NCBI GenBank assembly: GCA_934293575.1
Contig: CAKQYU010000001.1
Coordinates: forward strand, 62,001 to 126,000
Direction: 5' to 3'
Source: an uncultured Lachnospiraceae bacterium
GTDB lineage: Bacteria; Bacillota; Clostridia; Lachnospirales; Lachnospiraceae
DNA length: 64,000 nucleotides
Of the stretch, positions 18,659 to 27,031 are shown piece by piece. Below the pieces are notes generated by a model. The model saw nothing but the letters and a program-made list of their open reading frames with translations. It was not told the origin of the DNA and made no database searches. Positions within the stretch are counted from its first letter, which is position 1; every line of letters starts with the position of its first letter. The position numbers and the translations under genes are program-made.

Positions 18659-18668
18659 GGTGAATTTT

Positions 18669-19613
18669 TTGAGCATGATGAAAAATGATAGGATTAGTTT
18701 TGTTATTCCTTGTTATAATTCCGAATTAACAATTGAATCGGTTGTTGATGAAATCAATATAAGGATGAACGATTTGGGATATAAAGAATATGAAATTATT
18801 TTGGTTAATGACAGTTCAAAAGATAATACATATTCTGTGATATGTAGATTATGTGAAAAAAATAAGAATATTAAAGGAATAAATTTAGCTAGAAATTTTG
18901 GACAACATTCGGCTCTGTTGGCTGGATTTCATTATGTAGATGGAGATTATATAATTTGTTTAGATGATGATGGACAGATGCCAATTGAATCAATTGGGAA
19001 TATGATTGAAAAATTTGAAGAGGGATACGATGTTGTATCAGGTTTATATAAGAATGTCCATCAAAATTTGATTCGAAGAATGGGTAGTCGGTTTAATTCA
19101 TATATGTGTGAAATTTTGATAAACAAACCGCATGATATTGTTTTGAATAGTTTTTGGGGGGCCAGAAGATTTGTAATTGATGAGATGGTAAAGTATCAGG
19201 GGGCATATCCATATATTGCCGGATTGTTACTAAGAACTACCAATAATATATGTAATATAGAGGTGGAGCATCGGGATCGTACAGTAGGAGAATCTGGATA
19301 TTCCTTTTTTAAATTGATTAAACTTTGGATGAATGGTTTTACGGCTTTTTCAGAGAAACCTTTGCGATTTGCAAGCTTCTGTGGTTTGTTTTGTTCTGTG
19401 ATTGGTTTGTTTTTTGCAATATTTACCGTGATTCGTAAAATATTAAATCCTGCAATCTTAACAGGATATTCATCCTTGATTGCGGTGATTTTGTTTATAG
19501 GTGGTATAATTATGATGCTGTTGGGGATGCTTGGAGAATATATTGGAAGAATGTATATTTGCATGAATCAGGCTCCGCAATATGTTATCAGAGATATGAA
19601 AAATATTGAGTAA
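18669..19613 (+). CDS. GT2 polyprenyl-phosphate glycosyltransferase (CsbB/ArnC/DPM-like)
   Basis: A family 2 glycosyltransferase with a GT-A domain (FVIPCYNSE, LVNDSSKDNT, and the metal-binding ICLDDDGQMP) followed by two C-terminal membrane helices at roughly residues 230-255 and 265-290. This architecture is shared by CsbB, GtrB and ArnC, which load a sugar onto undecaprenyl phosphate at the inner membrane face. The likely donor is the nucleotide amino sugar made by the aminotransferase two genes on. TTG 18669 has GAGGTGA 5 nt upstream; ATG 18675 is an alternative. The ribosome binding site overlaps the end of the ATP-grasp gene. About 315 residues, typical. Confidence 0.86.
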   Translation: MSMMKNDRISFVIPCYNSELTIESVVDEINIRMNDLGYKEYEIILVNDSSKDNTYSVICRLCEKNKNIKGINLARNFGQHSALLAGFHYVDGDYIICLDDDGQMPIESIGNMIEKFEEGYDVVSGLYKNVHQNLIRRMGSRFNSYMCEILINKPHDIVLNSFWGARRFVIDEMVKYQGAYPYIAGLLLRTTNNICNIEVEHRDRTVGESGYSFFKLIKLWMNGFTAFSEKPLRFASFCGLFCSVIGLFFAIFTVIRKILNPAILTGYSSLIAVILFIGGIIMMLLGMLGEYIGRMYICMNQAPQYVIRDMKNIE

Positions 19614-19627
19614 AATATAGGGGAAAT

Positions 19628-19978
19628 ATGAAGGGAAAAAATATTTATATATTTTTATTATTGCAGGTAAGCATATTATTTTATTCTCTTGGTGGGATTT
19701 TTTCTAAAAAAGCGGCTGCCTACTCGTTTTTTTCAGTTGGTTTTTTCTTTTGCTACGGAGTAATTTTGTGTATTTTGGTTATATATGCATTTGCATGGCA
19801 GCAAATTTTAAAGAGAATGCAATTGACGATAGCCTATGCTTTTAAATCAATGACGATAGTATGGGGAATTATATGGGGAGTTTTAATTTTTGACGAAGCG
19901 ATTAGCATGAAACAGATAATAGGGGCTGGATTTATTGTTTTAGGAATTGGATTGTTGGCACGTGAGGAAAAAGAATGA
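19628..19978 (+). CDS. EamA/SMR-type small membrane protein (ArnE-like flippase subunit)
   Basis: 116 residues with four predicted membrane helices, the last ending in the basic/acidic tail AREEKE. It resembles half-size EamA or small-multidrug-resistance proteins. It is paired with a second one that starts inside its stop codon (ATGATGA). Pairs of this kind next to an ArnC-like GT2 recall ArnE/ArnF, the heterodimer that flips undecaprenyl-phosphate-aminoarabinose. A lipid-linked sugar flippase is the best guess; a drug exporter is the alternative. GGGGAAAT precedes the ATG. Confidence 0.72.
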   Translation: MKGKNIYIFLLLQVSILFYSLGGIFSKKAAAYSFFSVGFFFCYGVILCILVIYAFAWQQILKRMQLTIAYAFKSMTIVWGIIWGVLIFDEAISMKQIIGAGFIVLGIGLLAREEKE

Positions 19979-20307
19979 TGTATGATATGTTGTTTTTTGC
20001 TTCAACTTTTATATCTGCAATTTCACAGATTATATTGAAAAAAAGTACTCAAAAAAAATACAAAAACATATGGAAAGAATATATGAATAGGAATGTAGTG
20101 ACGGCATATGGATTATTCTTTTTGTCTAGTGTAATTACATTTGTAGGTTATCGGTATGTTGCTTTATCGAAAGGCGTTATTTTGGAAGCATCAGGTTATG
20201 TTTTTGTTTTTTTATTAAGTTTTTTCTGTTTAAAAGAATCAATTAGTGTAAAAAAAATATTGGCAATTATATTCATTATAATGGGAATTATTATTTCTAA
20301 TATTTAA
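19975..20307 (+). CDS. EamA/SMR-type small membrane protein (ArnF-like flippase subunit)
   Basis: 110 residues with four hydrophobic segments. The second half contains a GVILEASGYVFVFLLSFFCL segment and the ending IIFIIMGIIISNI, a common EamA pattern. The start overlaps the preceding stop by 4 nt, so the two are translationally coupled and probably form an antiparallel heterodimer. Its function is inferred from its partner and its position between a GT2 and a sugar aminotransferase. Confidence 0.7.
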   Translation: MMYDMLFFASTFISAISQIILKKSTQKKYKNIWKEYMNRNVVTAYGLFFLSSVITFVGYRYVALSKGVILEASGYVFVFLLSFFCLKESISVKKILAIIFIIMGIIISNI

Positions 20308-20325
20308 TTTAGGAGGAGAAAGCAT

Positions 20326-21453
20326 ATGATACCATTCAATAAGCCGGTTTTTCTTGGCAATGAGTTGGAATATATGAAACAGTCAATTGATAGTGGGAAA
20401 TTATGTGGAGACGGAGAATTCACAAAAAGATGTCAGACATGGATGGAGGACAATTTAGGTGCGAATAAAGCGTTATTGACAACTTCCGGTACTGCGGCAT
20501 TGGAGATGAGTGCCTTTTTGGCTGGCATTGAGCCGGGAGATGAAGTGATTATGCCATCTTATACTTTTGTTTCTACTGCAAATGCATTTGTTTTACGAGG
20601 AGCAAAGGTTGTGTTTGTTGATATTCGTCCGGATACAATGAATATCGATGAAAAAATAATTGAAGAAGCTATTACGGATAAAACAAAGGCAATTGTTGTT
20701 GTGCATTATGCAGGAGTTGCTTGTGAAATGGATACAATTATGAAAATAGCTGCAAAACATAATCTGACATTAATTGAAGATGCAGCACAGGCAATGTGTG
20801 CATATTATAAAGGAAAACCATTGGGAAGCCTTTCAGATTATGGTTGTATTAGTTTTCATGAAACCAAAAATTATACAATGGGTGAAGGTGGAGCAGTATT
20901 TTTAAATAATCCGAAAGATTTAAGACGTGCAGAAATTGTTTGGGAAAAGGGAACAAATCGAAAACAATTTTATCGTGGAGAAATTGATAAATATTCATGG
21001 GTAGATGTAGGTTCATCGTATTTACCAAGTGATATGAATGCTGCTTATTTATGGGCGCAATTGGAACAAAGTCAGGAGATTAAAAAGAATCGTGTGAATA
21101 GTTTTTGTTTGTATAAAGAAATGCTACAGGGATTAGACGGAATAATTGATTTACCGGTTGTTCCGGATGACTGTGATCATAATGGTCATATGTTTTATAT
21201 AAAAACAAAGAATCTGGAGGAGCGTGCATTATTTATTTCTTATATGAAAGAAAAGGGAATTAGTGTAGTTTTTCATTATGTTCCATTGCATACATCAATA
21301 GCCGGTCAAAAATATGGAAAATTTTTTGGAGAAGATGTTTACACAACAAAGGAAAGTGAACGATTGGTACGGTTGCCTATGTATTATGGATTAGAACAGA
21401 CAACGATAGAATATATTGTGGATAATATTAAAAAATTTTATAAGGTGAAATAA
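20326..21453 (+). CDS. wecE: WecE/RffA-like dTDP-4-amino-4,6-dideoxygalactose transaminase
   Basis: A DegT/DnrJ/EryC1/StrS-family PLP enzyme of 375 residues. The PLP lysine is Lys181 in SFHETKNYTMGEGGAVF. The following segments (EKGTNR, RGEIDKYSWVDVGSSYLPSD, NAAYLWAQLEQ) are the ones I know from E. coli WecE/RffA, which transfers an amino group from glutamate to dTDP-4-keto-6-deoxyglucose to make dTDP-Fuc4N. The exact sugar is inferred from that resemblance. The nucleotide-sugar supply genes (rmlA, rmlB) are not in this window. A perfect TAGGAGGAG precedes the ATG. Last gene of the cassette, 12 bp before prmA. Confidence 0.85.
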   Translation: MIPFNKPVFLGNELEYMKQSIDSGKLCGDGEFTKRCQTWMEDNLGANKALLTTSGTAALEMSAFLAGIEPGDEVIMPSYTFVSTANAFVLRGAKVVFVDIRPDTMNIDEKIIEEAITDKTKAIVVVHYAGVACEMDTIMKIAAKHNLTLIEDAAQAMCAYYKGKPLGSLSDYGCISFHETKNYTMGEGGAVFLNNPKDLRRAEIVWEKGTNRKQFYRGEIDKYSWVDVGSSYLPSDMNAAYLWAQLEQSQEIKKNRVNSFCLYKEMLQGLDGIIDLPVVPDDCDHNGHMFYIKTKNLEERALFISYMKEKGISVVFHYVPLHTSIAGQKYGKFFGEDVYTTKESERLVRLPMYYGLEQTTIEYIVDNIKKFYKVK

Positions 21454-21465
21454 GAGGGCATAAAT

Positions 21466-22428
21466 ATGAAATGGACAAAGGTAACAATTGAAACAACAAC
21501 CGAAGCTACGGACATGTTAAGCTATGTATTAGGGGAATACGGAGTAGAAGGAATTGAAATTGAAGATAAGATTCCTTTGTCAGAGGAAGATAAAAAGGCA
21601 ATGTTTATTGATATTTTACCGGAACTGCCGGAAGATGACGGGGTTGCGGAGATATCTTGTTACATAGAAGAAGATAAGATGCCGGTAAAGGAACTTTGCC
21701 GGTATATTGGAGAACAGTTAAAAGAAATGTCTGCATATATGAATGTGGGTACAGGAAAAATTTCAATCGGTGAAACAGAGGATAAAGATTGGATTAACAA
21801 TTGGAAAGAATTTTTCCATCCGTTTCGGTTGGAAGATAATATTGTAATACAACCAACCTGGACGGAAATGATGGATACCCAAAAAGATGACATTGTGATT
21901 CAGATTGATCCGGGAACTGCATTCGGAACAGGTTCCCATGAGACGACAAAACTTTGTATACATGGTTTAAAACAATATATTAAATCCGATGGTACAACGG
22001 ATGTATTAGATGCCGGATGCGGAAGTGGAATTTTATCCATTATAGCCATGAAATTAGGTGCCAAAAAGGTATATGGTATCGATATTGATGAATTGGCGGT
22101 TCAGGCAAGTAAAGAAAACTTATTGTTAAATGGAATATCCGAGGACAAGTTTACGATTGTAAAGGGTGATGTGATTGGTGACTCTGAATTTGCAAAGCAG
22201 GTAGCTTCTATCGGGCAGTATGATATTGTGGTGGCAAACATTTTAGCTGATGTTATTATTCCATTATCTGGAGTAATCCGGCCATTTATGAAAGAAAATG
22301 GTGTGTTTATCACATCCGGTATTATCGATACAAAAGAAGACCCGGTAAAAAGTGCACTCTTGAAAAATGGTTTTGAGATTGTAGATGTGCAGCATATGGG
22401 TGAATGGGTATCGATTGTGGCAAGATAA
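21466..22428 (+). CDS. prmA: Ribosomal protein L11 methyltransferase PrmA
   Basis: PrmA trimethylates ribosomal protein L11. The N-terminal L11-recognition domain is followed by the SAM-binding domain with DPGTAFGTGSHETT, the motif I loop VLDAGCGSGILSI and the NPPY-like ANILADVI. 320 residues. It normally follows dnaJ in Firmicutes; here it follows the inserted cassette and lies only 12 bp from wecE, so it may be co-transcribed with it. GAGGG lies upstream of ATG 21466. Confidence 0.95.
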   Translation: MKWTKVTIETTTEATDMLSYVLGEYGVEGIEIEDKIPLSEEDKKAMFIDILPELPEDDGVAEISCYIEEDKMPVKELCRYIGEQLKEMSAYMNVGTGKISIGETEDKDWINNWKEFFHPFRLEDNIVIQPTWTEMMDTQKDDIVIQIDPGTAFGTGSHETTKLCIHGLKQYIKSDGTTDVLDAGCGSGILSIIAMKLGAKKVYGIDIDELAVQASKENLLLNGISEDKFTIVKGDVIGDSEFAKQVASIGQYDIVVANILADVIIPLSGVIRPFMKENGVFITSGIIDTKEDPVKSALLKNGFEIVDVQHMGEWVSIVAR

Positions 22429-22454
22429 TAAAAAACAAGAGGAAGGAAATGCAT

Positions 22455-25088
22455 ATGAAATTAAAAGAATTTTTGAAAAAAAATTGGAATTATATTATTG
22501 TGTTTTTGATACCATGGGTGCTTATTATTGTTCATTCATTTTTAAGGGATTCGTGGCTGACGGGAAATGGAAGCTTGCTGAATGGAGATACAAAGACCCA
22601 ATTGTATCCTTTGTTTGTTGAATTATGGAATAAGGTTCATTCAGGGGAATCTATTTTCTTTAGTTGGAATGCGGGTAATGGAGTAGATTTTTATACTAAT
22701 TTTGGATATTATTTAATTTCACCATTTAATTTGATTGTATTAGCCTTGCCTAAAAGTTGCATAGAAAACGCTATACAGTTTGTTATGGTTTTGAAATGGT
22801 CTCTTGCCGGTGTTTCCATGACATATTATTTTATGCATACAAAACATAATAAAATGGTTGAAAATAAGAAATTAATTGCAGCTTTGTTTGGGTTAGCTTT
22901 TGTTTTATCTAATTACATGATTATGCAGTTTGGATATTTTAATTGGACGGATGTAATTATATTGTTTCCTATTTTGCTATTATTACTTGAAAAAATGATG
23001 GAAACCGGAAAATGGAAATTATATTATATTTGGTTGACTTTAAGTATGTTGTGCAATTTTTATATGAGTTATCAGGTTTGCATTTTCTTGGTTATATGGT
23101 GCCTGTTAGAGATTGTGCAAATGAATCAAGACACAATAAAGAATATAGGAAAATTTATTGGAAGTTCTGTTCTTGCAGCGTGTAGTTCTTTAGTAGTTAT
23201 TTTGCCATGTGTATTTTTAGTGACAAACAGATATAGTACAGATATCGATAAATCAGAAAAGATAGAATTTGCAAAGAAAATGATAAATGGAATTGTTGAT
23301 ATGGGACAACAATTGTTTTTGTATCAGGGAGATTTGCTTGATTGGAATTCTGCTCAACCTAAGATGTTCTTTTCGGTAGGTTGTTTTGTTCTTGTTGGTC
23401 TTTATCTTTTTGTTTCTGTTTCAATAAAAGATAAAATAAAATACAGTTTGGTATGTTTGTTGTTTTTGATAAGCTGTTGTAGTGGAGCCTTAACTGTTTT
23501 TTGGCATGGTTTTGCAATTCCAAATGGTATTTTCCAAAGATATTTATATATGTTTATCTTTTTAATGCTATTCATGGCATTGCAGGTGATTACAAACTTA
23601 TCGGATGTAAAATATTGGAAAATATTTATAGTTGCAATTTTAGAGGGATGTCTTTTCGTTTATTCATTCTTTAAAATAACTACATATGAAGATTTTTATG
23701 GATATTTAGTAACTGCTTTTGTTTTTGTTTTTTATCAGGTCTTGTTGGTATTATTTGTAAAGAAAAGTATTCGTAAAAAGAGTTTTTTAATTGTATTTTC
23801 TTTGGTTGTATCTTTCGAGGTTATTTCTAACGGATATTATGAGTTGAATGAATATAACGTAAGCACATGGAATGATTATGCAGAAAATAAAAATGTATCT
23901 GAGTTGGTAAAAGAGGTGGATTTAGATGATGGAGAAAGAATAAACATTTTACAATCACCAATGAATGCCGGGTTATATGAAAATGCATCCAGTCCGAATA
24001 TGTTTCTTTCATATTGTAATGGTAACATGGTATCATTATATAATAAACTTGGAATATCATATTCTAAAAATGCATTTTGTGCTGCTGATGGAACGTCACC
24101 GTTCATTAATCTGTTGTTAAATACACGTTATGGAATAAGTACATCAGAAACAGGTTTTAGTGACGTAGAGGAATTAAAAACAGTAAATTCTATGAGTTTA
24201 TATCGTATGACTCGATTGGCTGGAATGGGTTATATGACAAATCAGGAGGTTCAGGATTGGGATATACAAAATAAAATCAATTTTGACCTGCAAAATGATT
24301 TTATAAAAAAAGCGGTCGGCGGAGAAGATATATTTGAAGTTATTTATCCGGATACTACCTTTACAGATGGATATTTAAGTTATAAAAGCAAGGAAAATTA
24401 TTTGCAAAGCGGATATTATGATTATGATTATGTGTCAAAGGCGATACCGTCAATGGAAATGACACAGTTTTCCTTTAAGGTGGAAGAAGATATGGATTTA
24501 TATATGGTAGCATTCTCACAGACGAATATGATGAATTCTATATATATAGATGATACCAGAATATATTATGACGAAACAGAAAAATATGAAGCGAATTATC
24601 ATATTGGTAAAGTAAAAAAAGGTCAAAAAATAACGATATACAGTAAGCACGACTTGAATGTGGGACAAGAGGCTGAGATATGGTTCCGCTTTGCCAAATT
24701 CAATGAAGAAAATTATGCAAAGGCATATGAAAACTTATCAAAAAATGTATATCAGATTGACCGGATGGATTCTGCATATGTATCGGGAACAATTCATGCG
24801 GATGAAGACGGAATTATGATGACATCGATTCCGGCAATGGATGGGTTTACAGTTTATGTGGACGGCGAGGAAACAGAATTTGATAAAATAGGGGGTGCAT
24901 TTATTGGTGTTCCGGTAAAAGCAGGTGATCATAAAGTGGAATTTAAGTATATGACACCATACTTTAAGCAGGGATTGATAGCCAGTCTGACCGGTATATT
25001 GATTTTTGCAATGATATGCGTGATGGACTATAGAAAAAACAAAAAGAAAGAGAACACGGAAGAAATGAAAACAATGATAGAAGGATAA
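22455..25088 (+). CDS. YfhO-family GT-C membrane glycosyltransferase (paralogue 1)
   Basis: An 877-residue integral membrane protein. After the first membrane helix the extracytoplasmic loop holds NGDTKTQLYP, where the Asp fits the catalytic acid of GT-C enzymes, then SWNAGNGVDFYTNFGYY and about a dozen helices, a large extracytoplasmic C-terminal domain and a final helix (about 835-855). Bacillus and Listeria YfhO-type proteins transfer sugars from undecaprenyl phosphate to cell-envelope polymers. Near the C-terminus, GTIHADEDGIMMTSI with a YVDG strand is shared with the second YfhO gene at 28236, so they are paralogues. ATG 22455 was chosen for GGAAGGA 7 nt upstream. It interrupts the usual prmA-rsmE neighbourhood. 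Confidence 0.85.
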   Translation: MKLKEFLKKNWNYIIVFLIPWVLIIVHSFLRDSWLTGNGSLLNGDTKTQLYPLFVELWNKVHSGESIFFSWNAGNGVDFYTNFGYYLISPFNLIVLALPKSCIENAIQFVMVLKWSLAGVSMTYYFMHTKHNKMVENKKLIAALFGLAFVLSNYMIMQFGYFNWTDVIILFPILLLLLEKMMETGKWKLYYIWLTLSMLCNFYMSYQVCIFLVIWCLLEIVQMNQDTIKNIGKFIGSSVLAACSSLVVILPCVFLVTNRYSTDIDKSEKIEFAKKMINGIVDMGQQLFLYQGDLLDWNSAQPKMFFSVGCFVLVGLYLFVSVSIKDKIKYSLVCLLFLISCCSGALTVFWHGFAIPNGIFQRYLYMFIFLMLFMALQVITNLSDVKYWKIFIVAILEGCLFVYSFFKITTYEDFYGYLVTAFVFVFYQVLLVLFVKKSIRKKSFLIVFSLVVSFEVISNGYYELNEYNVSTWNDYAENKNVSELVKEVDLDDGERINILQSPMNAGLYENASSPNMFLSYCNGNMVSLYNKLGISYSKNAFCAADGTSPFINLLLNTRYGISTSETGFSDVEELKTVNSMSLYRMTRLAGMGYMTNQEVQDWDIQNKINFDLQNDFIKKAVGGEDIFEVIYPDTTFTDGYLSYKSKENYLQSGYYDYDYVSKAIPSMEMTQFSFKVEEDMDLYMVAFSQTNMMNSIYIDDTRIYYDETEKYEANYHIGKVKKGQKITIYSKHDLNVGQEAEIWFRFAKFNEENYAKAYENLSKNVYQIDRMDSAYVSGTIHADEDGIMMTSIPAMDGFTVYVDGEETEFDKIGGAFIGVPVKAGDHKVEFKYMTPYFKQGLIASLTGILIFAMICVMDYRKNKKKENTEEMKTMIEG

Positions 25089-25092
25089 GTAT

Positions 25093-25845
25093 ATGTATCG
25101 TTTTTTTGTAACGCAAAATCAGATATTACAATCTCCTGTTGTAATACAAGGGGATGATTATAAGCACATACATTCCGTTCTCCGCTTGAAAAAAGGGGAG
25201 GAAGTGTTGTTATGTGCAGAGGATGAAAAAGAATACTTGTGTAGTATTGAGGCGTATGATGAGGAGTGTCAGCAGGTATTGCTGCATATCGTAGATATTT
25301 TTGGAAATAATAGAGAACTGCCATCTAAAATGGTATTATTTCAGGGGTTGCCAAAAGGTGATAAAATGGAGTTGGTTATCCAGAAGGCAGTGGAACTGGG
25401 AGTCAGTGAGATTGTTCCGGTTGCTATGAAACGATGTGTGGTAAAGCTTGATGAGAAGAAAGCTGCAAAAAAGATAGAACGTTATCAAAATGTTGCATTG
25501 AGTGCGGCAAAACAGTCTAAGCGCGGGAAAATACCGGATGTAACACCGGTTATGTCATTTCATGAAGCCTGTGAGTACTGTAAATCATTGGAAACAGTCC
25601 TGATACCATATGAGCTGGCAAACGGAATGGAACAATCCAAACGCTGTGTAAGGGATGCCGCAAAAACATCTTCGATTGGTATTTTTATAGGTCCTGAGGG
25701 TGGATTTGCGCCGGAAGAGATAGAACAATTGAAAGAATTGGGTGGTCAGATTATTACCTTGGGGCACCGGATTTTAAGAACGGAGACTGCCGGTATGGTA
25801 GTTTTATCTCTGTTGATGTTTGAGATGGAAAGCGATAAAGAATAA
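25093..25845 (+). CDS. rsmE: 16S rRNA m3U1498 methyltransferase RsmE
   Basis: RsmE is a SPOUT-class enzyme that methylates N3 of U1498 in 16S rRNA. The N-terminal PUA-like part contains HIHSVLRLKKGEEV. The C-terminal trefoil-knot domain has GDKMELVIQKAVELGV, then IGPEGGFAPEEIEQL and LGHRILRTETAGMV, the hallmark SAM-binding loops. 250 residues, typical. It starts only 4 bp after the first YfhO gene and in many Firmicutes is directly next to prmA. Confidence 0.95.
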   Translation: MYRFFVTQNQILQSPVVIQGDDYKHIHSVLRLKKGEEVLLCAEDEKEYLCSIEAYDEECQQVLLHIVDIFGNNRELPSKMVLFQGLPKGDKMELVIQKAVELGVSEIVPVAMKRCVVKLDEKKAAKKIERYQNVALSAAKQSKRGKIPDVTPVMSFHEACEYCKSLETVLIPYELANGMEQSKRCVRDAAKTSSIGIFIGPEGGFAPEEIEQLKELGGQIITLGHRILRTETAGMVVLSLLMFEMESDKE

Positions 25846-25861
25846 GATGATGGTGGATAAA

Positions 25862-27016
25862 ATGGAAGTATATTTTGATAATGCAGCAACAACAAAAATA
25901 ATACCGGAAGTAAGGGAGATTATGTTGGAAACCTTTGATGAAGAATATGGAAATCCGTCGTCTTTGCATCTAAAAGGTGTAGGAGCGGAAAAATATATTC
26001 GGTATGCAAGGGATGTAATCAGCAAACAATTAAAGTGCGAACCAAAGGAATTGATTTTTACATCCGGAGGTACAGAGTCAAATAATCTTGCCTTGATAGG
26101 AATTGCCAGTGCAAATAGAAGAAGCGGAAATCATATTATAACAACAAGGGTGGAACATGCGTCAGTCTATAATCCGATTTTATATTTGGAGGAGCAGGGA
26201 TTTCGTATCAGCTTTTTGGATGTTGATAAAAATGGAATTGTGGATTTGCAACAATTAAAAGAAACTTTATGTGAGGATACGATTTTAGTTTCTGTTATGG
26301 CGGTTAATAATGAGATTGGAGCAATAGAACCGATTGAAGATGTTGCAAAACAGATACAATTATATAACAGGGAACATAAAAAAAATATTCAATTTCATGT
26401 AGATGCCATTCAGGCGTTCGGTAAACAAATTTTATATCCGAAACGGATCGGTATTGATGCGATGTCGGTCAGTGGACATAAAATACACGGACCAAAGGGA
26501 AGTGGAGTTCTGTTTGTAAATAGTAACACAAAAATAAAACCAATTATATATGGTGGAGGTCAGGAGAAAGGATTGCGTTCCGGAACGGAAAATACTGCTG
26601 CAATTGCCGGATTGGGAAAGGCAACAGAAGTAATATATGGTAGATTGGACGCAAATCGTGATCAGATGTTTAAGATAAAAGATGCTTTGATTAATGGGGC
26701 AACGCAGATTGAAGGAGTGACAAACAATTCGGGAGAAGCACCGCATATAGCTTCCCTGAGTTTTTGCGATATCAGAAGTGAGGTCTTATTGCATGCATTG
26801 GAAGAAAAGGGAATATATGTCTCCGCCGGTTCGGCTTGCTCCTCGAATCATCCGGCAATTAGCGGGGTGTTAAAAGCAATTGGTTTGGATAATCATTTGT
26901 TGGATTCAACATTAAGATTCAGTTTTTGTGAATTTAATACGTTGGAAGAAGTAGATTATACGATTCGGGTTTTAAAAGAATTGGTGCCGAGATTAAGAAA
27001 ATTTACCAGACATTAG
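25862..27016 (+). CDS. Cysteine desulfurase (NifS/IscS family)
   Basis: A PLP-dependent enzyme that removes sulfur from cysteine as a protein persulfide. The N-terminus MEVYFDNAATT is typical. PLP binds Lys207 in SGHKIHGPKGSG and the persulfide cysteine is Cys326 in SAGSACSSNHP. 384 residues. ATG 25862 follows GGTGGA closely; upstream in-frame ATGs at 25847 and 25850 are possible. Because thiI follows at once, its main role is probably to supply sulfur for tRNA 4-thiouridine, as in Bacillus NifZ-ThiI, though supply to Fe-S clusters cannot be excluded. Confidence 0.9.
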   Translation: MEVYFDNAATTKIIPEVREIMLETFDEEYGNPSSLHLKGVGAEKYIRYARDVISKQLKCEPKELIFTSGGTESNNLALIGIASANRRSGNHIITTRVEHASVYNPILYLEEQGFRISFLDVDKNGIVDLQQLKETLCEDTILVSVMAVNNEIGAIEPIEDVAKQIQLYNREHKKNIQFHVDAIQAFGKQILYPKRIGIDAMSVSGHKIHGPKGSGVLFVNSNTKIKPIIYGGGQEKGLRSGTENTAAIAGLGKATEVIYGRLDANRDQMFKIKDALINGATQIEGVTNNSGEAPHIASLSFCDIRSEVLLHALEEKGIYVSAGSACSSNHPAISGVLKAIGLDNHLLDSTLRFSFCEFNTLEEVDYTIRVLKELVPRLRKFTRH

Positions 27017-27031
27017 GAAGGAGAAAGTAGA

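Noticed and set aside
19628..20307. Small multidrug-resistance efflux pair
   Set aside because: The proteins are of SMR/EamA size, but their position between a lipid-carrier GT2 and an amino-sugar transaminase fits an ArnE/ArnF-like flippase better. Not excluded by sequence.
14673..21465. Mobile element carrying the seven-gene cassette
   Set aside because: No integrase, transposase, direct repeats or att-like sequences seen at either edge; the insertion could be old. Only composition and broken synteny suggest transfer.
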